NCBI RefSeq assembly: GCF_030286045.1
Contig: NZ_CP127391.1
Location: 1-40,493 of the forward strand
Reading direction: 5' to 3'
Source: Propionimicrobium sp. PCR01-08-3
Lineage (GTDB): Bacteria; Actinomycetota; Actinomycetes; Propionibacteriales; Propionibacteriaceae
DNA length: 40,493 nt
The position numbers were made by a program, and so were the translations under genes. The number at the start of each line of letters is the position of its first letter. The first letter of the stretch is position 1. The notes beneath the pieces were generated by a model. It did no database searches, was not told the origin of the DNA, and worked only from the letters and a program-made list of their open reading frames with translations. This document shows positions 22,621-30,344 of this stretch, one piece after another.

Positions 22621-23472
22621 ATGACCATCACATTCGTAGGCGGCGACAACAGATCGCCGTTCGACCAGATCAAGAAGACCCGCCCGGACGGCTCTGAGTA
22701 CTGGAGCGCTCGGGAACTGGCTCCGGTTATGGGCTACTCAGCATGGCGCAACCTCGAGGTGCCGATCAACCGAGCTATCTCGTCGGCAATCAACCAAGGA
22801 ATCGACGTAGCAACCAATTTTGCGGGATCCCGCAAAATTACCGCCACAAAGCCGCAAGAGGATTACGAGCTGTCCCGCTTTGCGGCGTACCTAGTCGCTA
22901 TGAACGGCGATCCGAACAAGCCGGAAGTAGCAGGCGCTCAGGCGTACTTCGCAGTCCGCACCCGCGAGGCTGAGGTCGCAAAGCCAGCCCTCGACCTCTC
23001 GTCCCTGGACAGCATCAGCGCGATCCTGGACGCCGGGAAAGCCGCACTCAATCGTGCGCAGGCTGCCGAACGGCGGGCGCTTGCCCTCGAAGGCCCAGCC
23101 GCCCAGGCGCAAACCATGCGGGAAGCGGACGGACTGCGCACCATCTCCGACCTCGCCAACGATCTCAAAGTCCACGCGCAATCGAACTACCCGGGCGTGA
23201 AGGTCCTCCGCGATGACATCTTCGACCTCGCCGGACGGTGCGGGCTGATCATCCGGGGCAACACCGTCCGAAACAACCAGCCGACCGCGCAAGCCATCGA
23301 GGCGGGCTGGGTCAAGCCGAAAGACCACGAGTACCAAACCAAGCACCACGGCGTGCGCGCCACCTACTATGCGCGCCTCACTCCACGCGGATACGCCCGG
23401 CTCTGGGATGCCGCAATAGCCAACCTTCGCACCTATGGCCAGGTGCTCGCACCACGGAAAGAGATCGCCTGA
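22621..23472 (+). CDS. Phage antirepressor (ANT/KilAC type)
   Basis: 283 aa with GGAAAG before the ATG. The N-terminal DinD/BRO-N-like part (about 1-118) has SPFDQIKK, YWSARELAPVMGYSAWRN and ELSRFAAYLVAMNGDPNKP. A helical linker (about 130-170) precedes a C-terminal KilAC domain (about 175-280: LRTISDLANDL, ATYYARLTPRGYARL). Such proteins relieve repression by binding DNA or the repressor. The gene contains a perfect 24-bp palindrome at 22816-22839. It overlaps the next gene at TGATG. Confidence 0.85.
   Translation: MTITFVGGDNRSPFDQIKKTRPDGSEYWSARELAPVMGYSAWRNLEVPINRAISSAINQGIDVATNFAGSRKITATKPQEDYELSRFAAYLVAMNGDPNKPEVAGAQAYFAVRTREAEVAKPALDLSSLDSISAILDAGKAALNRAQAAERRALALEGPAAQAQTMREADGLRTISDLANDLKVHAQSNYPGVKVLRDDIFDLAGRCGLIIRGNTVRNNQPTAQAIEAGWVKPKDHEYQTKHHGVRATYYARLTPRGYARLWDAAIANLRTYGQVLAPRKEIA
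22816..22839. repeat. Perfect 24-bp palindrome inside the antirepressor gene
   Basis: The two 12-base halves (AATTTTGCGGGA and its exact complement) meet with no spacer, centred on GGATCC. It lies in the codons for NFAGSRKI. It could be a DNA-binding site for a dimeric regulator such as the antirepressor itself, or an mRNA hairpin. Confidence 0.7.
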
Positions 23473-23897
23473 TGAACCGCCTATATAAAGCCGCGTACGT
23501 GATCGACGAAGAGCAGATCTGGGACGACGACATCGAAATGTACGGCGACGGGTACATCTTCCGCGTGGACGCCAACCCGACGACCGAAGCCGAGGGCGCC
23601 CCTGAGGGTTGGGACGAGTACTGCGAAGACAAATGGGGCGAACCACACGAATTCTTCATCCCCTCCGATCGCCCGATCTACCGCTCTCGCTCAGCCGCTC
23701 AGGACCGCGTGAACCTCATCAACCGGTGGGGAGGACACGCCGTGCTCATGGAGTGCACGCCCGAGTGGACGACTGTCGCGCAGGCGAACGCCTGGCGGAA
23801 ACTCGATCGACTGGCCGACCGCATGCTGACCGCGCAAAAGAAGGTCGACGCCCTACACGCGCAGTACAGCGAGATTGCGAGAGGGGCTGCGCTATGA
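23472..23897 (+). CDS. Hypothetical 141-aa early protein
   Basis: Starts at ATG 23472, overlapping the antirepressor stop; a longer in-frame ORF upstream lies inside that gene. It is acidic and aromatic (EEQIWDDDIEMYGDGYIFRV, then WDEYCEDKWGEPHEFFIPSD) with a central strand/helix segment and a helical C-terminus (KLDRLADRMLTAQKKVDALH). No family recognised. It is part of the early operon, so it is probably expressed soon after induction. Confidence 0.75.
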   Translation: MNRLYKAAYVIDEEQIWDDDIEMYGDGYIFRVDANPTTEAEGAPEGWDEYCEDKWGEPHEFFIPSDRPIYRSRSAAQDRVNLINRWGGHAVLMECTPEWTTVAQANAWRKLDRLADRMLTAQKKVDALHAQYSEIARGAAL

Positions 23898-23992
23898 CCG
23901 GGCTCACACCAATGCTCGCCCTGCTGGGTGCGGCAATCATCATCGCCGTCTGCGTGATCGCGACGGTCGCCATCGGATCGAGGCGGCCATGA
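23894..23992 (+). CDS. 32-aa membrane peptide
   Basis: Short gene overlapping both neighbours (ATGA at each side). Nearly all of it is one hydrophobic helix (MLALLGAAIIIAVCVIATVA) ending in SRRP, which suggests the C-terminus faces the cytoplasm. Function unknown. Confidence 0.6.
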   Translation: MTGLTPMLALLGAAIIIAVCVIATVAIGSRRP

Positions 23993-24135
23993 AACGCATC
24001 CTCATCATCTCCGCAGCCTCGGTCGCAGCCGCCACTGTCGGCGCGCTCGGCCTGTCTATCGCGCTGCTCGTGGTGCTCGTTTTCGATTGCACCGCACACC
24101 TGCTTATCACTGATCCACGGAGGAGCGTCTCATGA
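23989..24135 (+). CDS. 48-aa membrane protein
   Basis: Lys/Arg start (MKRILIIS) followed by a long hydrophobic segment (about 4-40) and a short charged tail (ITDPRRSVS). It could be read as a signal-anchor with one or two helices. It is coupled to the membrane peptide before it and the repeat protein after it, each by four bases. Superinfection exclusion is one possible role of such pairs; nothing proves it here. Confidence 0.6.
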   Translation: MKRILIISAASVAAATVGALGLSIALLVVLVFDCTAHLLITDPRRSVS

Positions 24136-24455
24136 GCCAGATCACCGTCCACAATCAGTCCGAGCTGGACGCGGCACTCGCCCGCGAGGACATCAAAAAA
24201 ATCATCATCAACTCACCAGCTGACGTCTGGCTGACGCTCGGATCAAACGGCGCCGGGTCGTCCCGCGTCGTGGCTCGGGACTCGTCCCACGTCGTGGCCT
24301 GGGGGTTGTCCCGCGTCGTGGCTCGGGAGTCGTCCCGCATCGAGGTGACTGCGCCGGTCAACTCGATCCGCCCTATCGACCCCACAAAATGCAAGTCTCC
24401 GACCGTGCACGTGCTGCGCGAGGTTGACATCGATGGAGAGCCGGTGCAGGCATGA
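24132..24455 (+). CDS. Small protein with four 8-residue repeats
   Basis: 107 aa. The N-terminus (ITVHNQSELDAALAREDIKK) reads like a strand-helix cap, then IIINSPADVWLTLG, then four units of 8 residues at 24258-24353 (SSRVVARD, SSHVVAWG, LSRVVARE, SSRIEVTA), each coded by 24 bases. Regular short repeats of this kind often stack as a small beta-solenoid. The repeat DNA is strongly conserved, so recent duplication is likely. Function unknown. Confidence 0.75.
   Translation: MSQITVHNQSELDAALAREDIKKIIINSPADVWLTLGSNGAGSSRVVARDSSHVVAWGLSRVVARESSRIEVTAPVNSIRPIDPTKCKSPTVHVLREVDIDGEPVQA
24258..24353 (+). repeat. Four tandem 24-bp repeats coding 8-residue units
   Basis: Units begin at 24258, 24282, 24306 and 24330. 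The first three share TCCCRCGTCGTGGCYYGGG; the fourth is more diverged. Each unit border can form a small GGGAC/GTCCC hairpin. Confidence 0.75.
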
Positions 24456-24724
24456 GTGACACACAGCTAGCCCAGATCGCTGCCGCGCTAGAGGCGCTCG
24501 TTCAGATGATCCGGGCAGAGATCGACAGGCTGGATGACTCGGACATCATCTACATCAACTGCGAGGGGTGCGGAAAGCAGACCGACGCCGCCGACCTGAT
24601 CACCGAGGGCTGGCGCGGAGATGAGGACGGCTACATCTGCGCCGAGTGCGCCTCGGTCGAGGACGTGATCGAACGCCAGGTTGACGAGATGATCGAGGAG
24701 CGCGTGCTGGGGGTCGAACGATGA
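24452..24724 (+). CDS. Small zinc-ribbon-like protein
   Basis: 90 aa. An N-terminal helix (QLAQIAAALEALVQMIRAEI) is followed by CEGCGKQ and YICAECASVE, two CxxC-type pairs that could bind zinc, then an acidic helical tail (VIERQVDEMIEERVL). No family named. It overlaps the genes on both sides by four bases. Confidence 0.65.
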   Translation: MSDTQLAQIAAALEALVQMIRAEIDRLDDSDIIYINCEGCGKQTDAADLITEGWRGDEDGYICAECASVEDVIERQVDEMIEERVLGVER

Positions 24725-24882
24725 ACCGCGACACTCCCCGCCACGATGACCACTGCCCGATCTGCCACGGCCGCGGCTACTACCTCGTCGAAATCGACCC
24801 CGACAGCGGCCCGGATTATGACCCGTGCCCCATCGCCGAGCAGGTCGAGAGCGATCGCACGCGAGAGCTGGTGGCGGCATGA
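24721..24882 (+). CDS. 53-aa CxxC protein
   Basis: Starts at ATG 24721, overlapping the previous stop. It contains CPICHGRGYY, a DnaJ-type zinc half-site, followed by an acidic loop and CPIAEQVES; a second full CxxC pair is missing. It overlaps the exonuclease gene at ATGA. Many phage early operons carry such short zinc-knuckle proteins of unknown use. Confidence 0.6.
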   Translation: MNRDTPRHDDHCPICHGRGYYLVEIDPDSGPDYDPCPIAEQVESDRTRELVAA

Positions 24883-25763
24883 TCGTCACGAAGCCCGGAA
24901 TTTACAACGACTTCGACGAGGCCGAATATCACAGCGACCCCATCGTCGACGGCTCGCTGTCCGCATCGGGCGCGAAACTGTTGCTCGACCCTCACTGCCC
25001 CGCGCACTACTACTACGACCGGACGCACCCGAGTAAGCGCACCAAGGCTCTTGATGCCGGATCTATTGCTCACGGCATGATCCTCGGCACCGGCGCGAAA
25101 GCGATCGCGTACCCGGAGAGCGTGCTGTCGTGCAATGGTGCGGCAGGGACCAAGGCGGCGAAAGAGTTCAAAGAGACGCACGAGGCGGACGGCTACATCG
25201 TGGTCAAGCAGGCCGAGCTCGACGAGATCACCGCCATGGTCGAGTCGGTGCGCAATCATCCGGTGGCTGGCGGATTCTTCCAAGCGGGCACCGGTAAGGC
25301 TGAGCAGTCGCTGTTCTGGAAAGACACCGCGCACGGCATCTGGCGCAGAGCTCGCCTCGACTGGCTGCCGACCATCAAGGAGGGCACCCGGTCAATCACC
25401 ATCGCTGACCTGAAAACGGCGCGCACAGCCAACCCTCGCGACTGGCTGAGACATGCGGTCGACTTTGGATATGCGATGCAGGCAGCGAACTACATCGACG
25501 GCGTCAGGTCGCTGACCGGCATTGAATCGGTGCGGTTCGTGTTCGTGATCGTCGAAAAGGATCCGCCGTACGTGCCGGTCGTGATCGAGCTGGACGACGA
25601 GTCACTTCAAGCCGGCGCTGAGCTCATGAACAGGGCAGCCGACGTGTTCGCCCGCTGCAAATCAACCAACACCTGGCCCGGATACTGCGACGACCAGATC
25701 GTCACCGGCTCACTACCCGGCTGGTATCTCGACCACATCTACGACGACGCAATTGAGGTGTGA
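24879..25763 (+). CDS. RecE-like PD-(D/E)XK exonuclease
   Basis: 294 aa from ATG 24879; the frame is open further upstream but through the previous gene. N-terminal PGIYNDFDEAEYHSDP and SLSASGAKLLL are typical of the RecE C-terminal/DUF3799 nuclease group. The active site is visible: RLDWLP (Asp), then IADLKTA (D-x-K) and YAMQAANYIDG (the helix with Gln and Tyr). It would resect double-stranded DNA for phage recombination or replication. No RecT-like annealing protein is recognised next to it. Confidence 0.85.
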   Translation: MIVTKPGIYNDFDEAEYHSDPIVDGSLSASGAKLLLDPHCPAHYYYDRTHPSKRTKALDAGSIAHGMILGTGAKAIAYPESVLSCNGAAGTKAAKEFKETHEADGYIVVKQAELDEITAMVESVRNHPVAGGFFQAGTGKAEQSLFWKDTAHGIWRRARLDWLPTIKEGTRSITIADLKTARTANPRDWLRHAVDFGYAMQAANYIDGVRSLTGIESVRFVFVIVEKDPPYVPVVIELDDESLQAGAELMNRAADVFARCKSTNTWPGYCDDQIVTGSLPGWYLDHIYDDAIEV

Positions 25764-25764
25764 C

Positions 25765-26361
25765 ATGGACATGACCGACACCATCGCCCCGAAATCCGAT
25801 CAAATGGACTTCGAGGACTTAGTTGGAGGCGAGCGGACGTTCACCATCACTGGAGTCCGTAAGGGGCCGTCATCTGATCAACCGGTGCAGATCGACCTGG
25901 AGGGCTTCGATCGGCCCTGGAGGCCAGCAAAGACCGTCCGCCGGATCCTGGTGCACGCATGGGGCACCGACGCGACGAAGTACGTCGGCAAGCGCGTCAC
26001 GTTGTTTGGTGACCCGACCGTCAAGTGGGCCGGGAAGCCGGTGGGCGGCATTCGGGTGAAGGCGCTGTCGGGTATCGAAAAGTCGCTCACAGTGAATCTC
26101 ACGGTCACTCGCGGCAAGCGTGAGCCGTTCACTGTCGACCCTCTTCCAGACGCCCCACAGCCTCGCTCAGACGGCCTGGCGGACGAGCGCATCGCCGAAT
26201 GCACGGACACTGAGCTACTGCGCGACTGGTGGCGGCTGCATCCGGGTAAGCGCGACGCAATCAACGCCCGCGTGGCCGAGCTGCAGAACGCCGAGCAGGT
26301 CGACATCGAGACCGGCGAGATCCCGATGGACGACGGCCCGATGTTCCCGGAGGCGTCGTGA
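25765..26361 (+). CDS. Unknown protein between RecE-like and DnaQ-like nucleases
   Basis: 198 aa from ATG 25765 (GAGGTG just upstream; ATG 25771 is an alternative). The N-terminal half is beta-rich (RTFTITGVRKG, VQIDLEG, KRVTLFGDPTVKW), which would suit an OB-like or single-strand-binding fold. The C-terminal half is helical and acidic. Its position suggests a partner of the exonuclease, but similarity to a known annealing protein is not visible. Confidence 0.7.
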   Translation: MDMTDTIAPKSDQMDFEDLVGGERTFTITGVRKGPSSDQPVQIDLEGFDRPWRPAKTVRRILVHAWGTDATKYVGKRVTLFGDPTVKWAGKPVGGIRVKALSGIEKSLTVNLTVTRGKREPFTVDPLPDAPQPRSDGLADERIAECTDTELLRDWWRLHPGKRDAINARVAELQNAEQVDIETGEIPMDDGPMFPEAS

Positions 26362-27107
26362 GCTGGGCAAGGTGGCGCGACTCGCCCTTGTGTGGATTCG
26401 ACGTCGAGACAACCGGCACACACCCAGAGCAGGCGCACATCGTCACCGCGACGGTCGGCATCGCTCAGGGCAGTGATTGGCAGCCGACGAGCTGGCTACT
26501 AAAGACCGATCGGCCCATCCCTGACGAGGCTCAGCGCGTCCATGGCATCAGTACCGAGCAGGCGAACCGTGACGGCAGGGATCGAGCCGAGGTGGTCGCG
26601 GAGATCGCTGGCATGATCAGCGCGGCCTGGCTCGCCGGTGCCGCGGTCGTGGCTTATAACGCGGCATTCGATCTGACCGTCCTCGACCGGGAGCTTCGGC
26701 GGCTGAATCTCGGCTCGCTACGGCTCGGCGGCATGGTGATCGATCCGCTGATTGTCGATAAAGCCACCGATCGTTACCGCAAAGGCAGCCGCAAGCTCGC
26801 TGACGTCTGCGCGCACTACGGCATCACGCTGGACAACGCACACGACGCCGGAGCGGACGCTCTCGCAGCGGCACGTCTCGCCTGGACGCTCGCACCTCGG
26901 CTGCCGACCCGGACGGACGACCGGCTGGCATCCATCGATCTCGGCATGACGCAGCAGCGCGATTGGAGCCGTGAACAGCGGCTCGGATTGGCCGACCACT
27001 TCCGCACCAAAGATGACGAGCAAGTCGCCCGCGAAATCGAATCACATCTCGAATGGCCTATTTGGCCTGTGCAAGAAACCCTCACCGAAAAGGAATTAGT
27101 GGCATGA
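26358..27107 (+). CDS. DnaQ-like 3'-5' exonuclease (DEDDh)
   Basis: 249 aa. Exo I motif FDVETTG with D15 and E17; Exo II in AYNAAFDLTVL; Exo III in HDAGADALAA with the His four before the Asp, which marks the DEDDh type. The fold ends near residue 180; a further 70 residues (DRLASIDLG and after) form an unassigned helical tail. It could proofread, trim DNA or degrade RNA primers. The start overlaps the previous stop. Confidence 0.88.
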   Translation: MSWARWRDSPLCGFDVETTGTHPEQAHIVTATVGIAQGSDWQPTSWLLKTDRPIPDEAQRVHGISTEQANRDGRDRAEVVAEIAGMISAAWLAGAAVVAYNAAFDLTVLDRELRRLNLGSLRLGGMVIDPLIVDKATDRYRKGSRKLADVCAHYGITLDNAHDAGADALAAARLAWTLAPRLPTRTDDRLASIDLGMTQQRDWSREQRLGLADHFRTKDDEQVAREIESHLEWPIWPVQETLTEKELVA

Positions 27108-27361
27108 CTAGGGATGAGATTGTGCCGAAATTAGCTGGCTTGATCGAGGCGACCGAACTAATGAACGGCATGCACGAGGAGGCAATAGCGAAAGACTGCG
27201 CCACGTTTATGGACGACCTTCGCAATTACTCGTCTCGCGCATATCAGGACTCGCACGGGAGACAAACCGCACTCGTGTACAGCATGGCCGGGACACAGAA
27301 AGCGACCATCAAACAACTACGAGCCCTACTGGACACAATCGAACAAAAGGAGGATGCATAA
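27104..27361 (+). CDS. Hypothetical 85-aa helical protein
   Basis: Starts at ATG 27104, overlapping the exonuclease stop. It is predicted by eye to be helical throughout (IVPKLAGLIEATELM, FMDDLRNYSSRAYQD, ATIKQLRALLDTIEQ). No motif recognised. Confidence 0.65.
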   Translation: MTRDEIVPKLAGLIEATELMNGMHEEAIAKDCATFMDDLRNYSSRAYQDSHGRQTALVYSMAGTQKATIKQLRALLDTIEQKEDA

Positions 27362-27738
27362 TGCCTAGCCGCACCTACATCAACCCGCAAACCGGGGAGA
27401 TTCACGAAGATATCAATCCGAGACAATTTGACGAAGTGCTCAGGGAACTGGGTGAAGGAAGCACCGTTTCCGAGTTATCTGAGAACTTCTGGGACCTGAT
27501 TCAGCGGGTGCAGGAAACCGCGAAAGCCGGAACGTTGACACTATCTCTGCATGTCGCTTTCGATAAGCAGAACCGCATCACCGTAAAGGATGAAGTCAAG
27601 GTCAAACTGCCCGAATTCTCGCGCCCCGAAACAAGGTTCTTCCTCGACGGCCAAGGTAATGCCAGCCGCCGCGATCCGAACCAACCACTATTGCCGAGCC
27701 TCGATGACCGGCGCAACCAAAAGGAGCGAAACGCATGA
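27361..27738 (+). CDS. Hypothetical 125-aa protein
   Basis: Contains a helical middle (FDEVLRELGEGSTVSELS, LIQRVQETAK) followed by beta-like strands (GTLTLSLHVAFDKQNRITV, DEVKVKLPEF) and a charged, disordered end. Genes of this type come just before DUF2303 genes in other phage early operons; function not known. The ATG shares one base with the previous stop. Confidence 0.65.
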   Translation: MPSRTYINPQTGEIHEDINPRQFDEVLRELGEGSTVSELSENFWDLIQRVQETAKAGTLTLSLHVAFDKQNRITVKDEVKVKLPEFSRPETRFFLDGQGNASRRDPNQPLLPSLDDRRNQKERNA

Positions 27739-28637
27739 GCTACCGCAATCCCGAAACCATTGAATTCGAAGACAACGCCTACGCGATGCCGAATCCGACG
27801 CCAACACTGATCGCCTCGCTCGCACAGCAGGCCGCGAACCCGCGACTGCTGGAGGAGGGTGTCTACAGCGTCCTCGACGCAGACGGCGCAGTGCAGATCG
27901 TCGAGACTAGCGGCTACCAGCATGATCGCAAAGAATCCGAATCACCGGCACCTCGTCGAATCAAGCGCACCATGATCGTGCGCGACGTGGAGTCGCTGCT
28001 CGACGCGATCGCTTCCAGCACCAACACAGAAAAGACTGAGCAGTCCATCGGGGAAGGCAGGGGCTGGTTGGAGGTGTGGGCCGACATTGACCGGCGGACC
28101 GTCACGGCGATCACCGATGGCGTGGACGGCTGGCGTGAGCATCGAATCCGGCTGGAGCTGCGGCACTCCGCCGAGTGGGAGGACTGGGTAGATATTGACG
28201 GGAAACTGCTGGATCAGGTGCCGTTCAGCGAGTTCGTCGAGGACCACATGTCTTCGATCGCTCATCCGGACGGCGCTCAGTTACTCGACATCTGTCAGAC
28301 GCTGCAGGCTCACACCGGGGTCGCATTCAAGCAGCAATCCATCCTCGCCAATGGGCAGCGAGCTTTCCAGTGGGAAGAGACTGTCGAAGCCAAGGCTGGC
28401 CAGAAGGGCGACCTCAGCATCCCCAACGAACTGACCTTGGCGCTGAGGCCATTCCAAGGCAGTGAGCCGGTCGCGATCACCGCACGATTCCGATTCCGTC
28501 CCGCCTCGGACGGTCTGCGGCTAGGCGTTCGCCTGGTCGAAACGCCTCGGATCGTCGAGGAAGCGTTCGACGACATGGTGGCCGAGGTGTCCGCCAGCAT
28601 CCCCGTCGCTGTGCGCTTCGGACGCCCCGAAGCCTAA
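27735..28637 (+). CDS. DUF2303 (YfdQ-like) protein
   Basis: 300 aa. The pattern PTPTLIASLAQQAANPRLLE, RTMIVRDVESLLDAI, WLEVWADIDRRTVTAITD and the C-terminal VAITARFRFRP fits DUF2303, common in phage and prophage early regions. Its biochemical role is not established. It overlaps the gene before it at ATGA and ends just before a strong hairpin. Confidence 0.78.
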   Translation: MSYRNPETIEFEDNAYAMPNPTPTLIASLAQQAANPRLLEEGVYSVLDADGAVQIVETSGYQHDRKESESPAPRRIKRTMIVRDVESLLDAIASSTNTEKTEQSIGEGRGWLEVWADIDRRTVTAITDGVDGWREHRIRLELRHSAEWEDWVDIDGKLLDQVPFSEFVEDHMSSIAHPDGAQLLDICQTLQAHTGVAFKQQSILANGQRAFQWEETVEAKAGQKGDLSIPNELTLALRPFQGSEPVAITARFRFRPASDGLRLGVRLVETPRIVEEAFDDMVAEVSASIPVAVRFGRPEA

Positions 28638-28648
28638 CCCCACTACCC

Positions 28649-28684
28649 GCGCCCGACTGCCGACAACCCCCGGCAGTCGGGCGC
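28649..28684 (+). terminator. Perfect 14-bp hairpin before the WhiB-like gene
   Basis: GCGCCCGACTGCCG (28649-28662) pairs exactly with 28671-28684 around an 8-base loop. No T run follows. It may be a partial terminator or RNA-processing site that separates the nuclease genes from the whiB-like gene. Confidence 0.6.
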
Positions 28685-28707
28685 ACCCTCAAACGAAAGA
28701 CCCGCTC

Positions 28708-29085
28708 ATGAAAACCGTCGTCCTCACTTACGTTCCTTGCCAGACCCTTAATCCAGACATCTGGTTTCCGAACCCCGCAGATGTCGAGGTTCGTCAGGCC
28801 GCAATCAACCTGTGCCACGCCTGCCCCATGCTCGCCGCCTGCCGGAAAGCCACCGATGACCTCGAAGATCGTATCGGCCCGCAATTAGGAATCTGGGCGG
28901 GGCAAACCAGATACCAACGCAGACAGCGCACCGGCCGCGTGAAATTCGCCAACGCCTGCGTCGACTGCGGTGCCCGAATATCGCGTGCACGAGCCGCCGA
29001 GAGCTATTGCAAAGGCTGCGCCGAGCGGCACCACGTCTACACCCCGAAACAATCCACACACCGCCTGAAAGGACAAAGTCGATGA
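28708..29085 (+). CDS. WhiB-family iron-sulfur regulator with C-terminal zinc-ribbon-like extension
   Basis: 125 aa. WhiB cysteines at C11, C36, C39 and C45 (CxxC then five residues then C) would hold a 4Fe-4S cluster, followed by GIWAG (61-65), the variant of the WhiB turn. Unusually for a small WhiB protein, residues 84-104 add CVDC and CKGC, a possible zinc ribbon, and then a basic tail. Phage WhiB proteins can alter host sigma-factor-driven transcription. The family is nearly restricted to actinobacteria and their phages, which supports the host call. Confidence 0.85.
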   Translation: MKTVVLTYVPCQTLNPDIWFPNPADVEVRQAAINLCHACPMLAACRKATDDLEDRIGPQLGIWAGQTRYQRRQRTGRVKFANACVDCGARISRARAAESYCKGCAERHHVYTPKQSTHRLKGQSR

Positions 29086-29543
29086 AAGCACTCGACGACA
29101 TTGAGGCCAGCTGGACGCGGGTCACCACCATGGATGACCACGGCACACCCGAATACGCGGAGGCAGTCGATGAGTCGGTACGTGACGTACCGCAGCTGGT
29201 GAAGGCACTGCGGGCGGTGCTGGAGCTGCATGTCAGTGATGGTGAGTCCCAGGGCTATACGCCTGATGGCTACAGGGTAATCCCCAGCGCATGCAGTCAG
29301 TGCGGCACGCCGGGAGAGTATGGGATTCCCTGGCCGTGCGCCACGGTGCGCGCCATCGAATCTGCCCTCGCTCCCCGCCCGCAGATCACCAACGAGCAGG
29401 TAGAGGCGGGCGCTGAGGGTCTTTGGTGGTCGCTGAGTGAGGTCCACAACGCAGCTTGGGAAGACCTGCGTGACAGCACGCGGGCGATGTACCGCAGGCA
29501 GGCCCGTGCCGCGCTTGAGGCTGCTGCGGAGGTGCAGAGATGA
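29082..29543 (+). CDS. Hypothetical 153-aa protein
   Basis: Starts at ATG 29082, overlapping the WhiB-like stop; a longer ORF upstream lies inside that gene. It contains VPQLVKALRAVLELHVS and later CSQCGTPGEYGIPWPCATVR, a typical phage pattern in which a Cys/His-poor zinc site is followed by RAIESAL. The rest is helical and charged. Function unknown. Confidence 0.65.
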   Translation: MKALDDIEASWTRVTTMDDHGTPEYAEAVDESVRDVPQLVKALRAVLELHVSDGESQGYTPDGYRVIPSACSQCGTPGEYGIPWPCATVRAIESALAPRPQITNEQVEAGAEGLWWSLSEVHNAAWEDLRDSTRAMYRRQARAALEAAAEVQR

Positions 29544-29752
29544 GCCGGCTCGGTGGCGTGGTCGGCCATGTCTACCTCGAAGTCGGCACCGCGCGACTAG
29601 ACCTCGGGAATATTGATATCCCGATAGAGGCGGCATGCGAGGCGCACAACGGCGATCTCGTGATCCATATGGCCCCGAACCTGCGCGAGGTTCGCGAGTG
29701 TATCGAGACCATTTTCAGGCAATCCGTCAAGGACGAGGAGGCAGGACTATGA
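29540..29752 (+). CDS. Hypothetical 70-aa protein
   Basis: Small and beta-rich at the start (VGHVYLEVGTARLDLGNIDI), helical at the end (LREVRECIETIFRQSV). It overlaps neighbours by four bases on both sides. No family recognised. Confidence 0.6.
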   Translation: MSRLGGVVGHVYLEVGTARLDLGNIDIPIEAACEAHNGDLVIHMAPNLREVRECIETIFRQSVKDEEAGL

Positions 29753-30003
29753 GCAAGCTCCGCGTCTACAAGCAGGGCGTCGCGATCATCGTAATTGGCA
29801 CACAGGACACCTACGAGGCCTGTCTCGCCGCTGGCCTTAGCCCCGAAATTCACCGATGGGGCTCCACCGAATGGGGCATGTACGCGAGACGCAAGTACGG
29901 CTGGACGGCGTACGACAACGACCAACACCCGAAGGATGCCCGGCCCGGTGTTCGATTCAACGGACCAGTTAGAGCACGCGACGACGCAGAGGTACATCGA
30001 TGA
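29749..30003 (+). CDS. Hypothetical 84-aa protein
   Basis: Starts at ATG 29749. An N-terminal strand (RVYKQGVAIIVIGT) is followed by TYEACLAAGLSPEIHRWG and a basic aromatic C-terminus (YARRKYGWTAYDND). No family recognised. It is part of a run of unknown small genes between the WhiB-like and RusA-like genes. Confidence 0.6.
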   Translation: MSKLRVYKQGVAIIVIGTQDTYEACLAAGLSPEIHRWGSTEWGMYARRKYGWTAYDNDQHPKDARPGVRFNGPVRARDDAEVHR

Positions 30004-30344
30004 GCGGACACGCGATATTTGCGATCGGCGGCAATGAGTCCGGCAAAACCGTCTACTGCACCTGTGGGGCCAACATTCACGAGCCGTCTAATACGCCGAT
30101 GCTGAGCGCATGGTCTAAACACGTTGAGCAGGTGGTGCGCGAGGAGGTTATGCGGGAAGCTGGCGTCTCTGTGCACGCCGAGCAGGCCGCGATGTCAGCC
30201 GACGTGTCATGTCGTTTAGTGCGCGAGGACAAGATCAGGGAGCTGATCGCGCAAGAGATCGAGTCTGAGCGCGGCGCCGGAAACGCCTTTCGCGACGCGA
30301 CTATCGACCGCGCCGCCGCTATCGCGAGGGGGGAGTGGTCGTGA
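30000..30344 (+). CDS. Hypothetical 114-aa protein
   Basis: GHAIFAIGGNESGKTVYCTC has a short zinc-like pair and strand pattern; it is followed by a long helical stretch (WSKHVEQVVREEVMREAG, KIRELIAQEIESE). The segment GGNESGKT resembles a P-loop (GxxxxGKT) but lacks the surrounding fold. Function unknown. Confidence 0.6.
   Translation: MSGHAIFAIGGNESGKTVYCTCGANIHEPSNTPMLSAWSKHVEQVVREEVMREAGVSVHAEQAAMSADVSCRLVREDKIRELIAQEIESERGAGNAFRDATIDRAAAIARGEWS

Noticed and set aside
24258-24353. A CRISPR array
   Set aside because: The 24-bp units are directly adjacent without spacers and are in frame within a gene.
25765-26361. RecT-type annealing protein
   Set aside because: Position next to the RecE-like gene is right, but length and sequence show none of the features I know for RecT or Erf families.
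30018-30060. P-loop ATPase in the 114-aa protein
   Set aside because: GGNESGKT resembles Walker A, but the protein is small, has no Walker B and continues as a plain helix.
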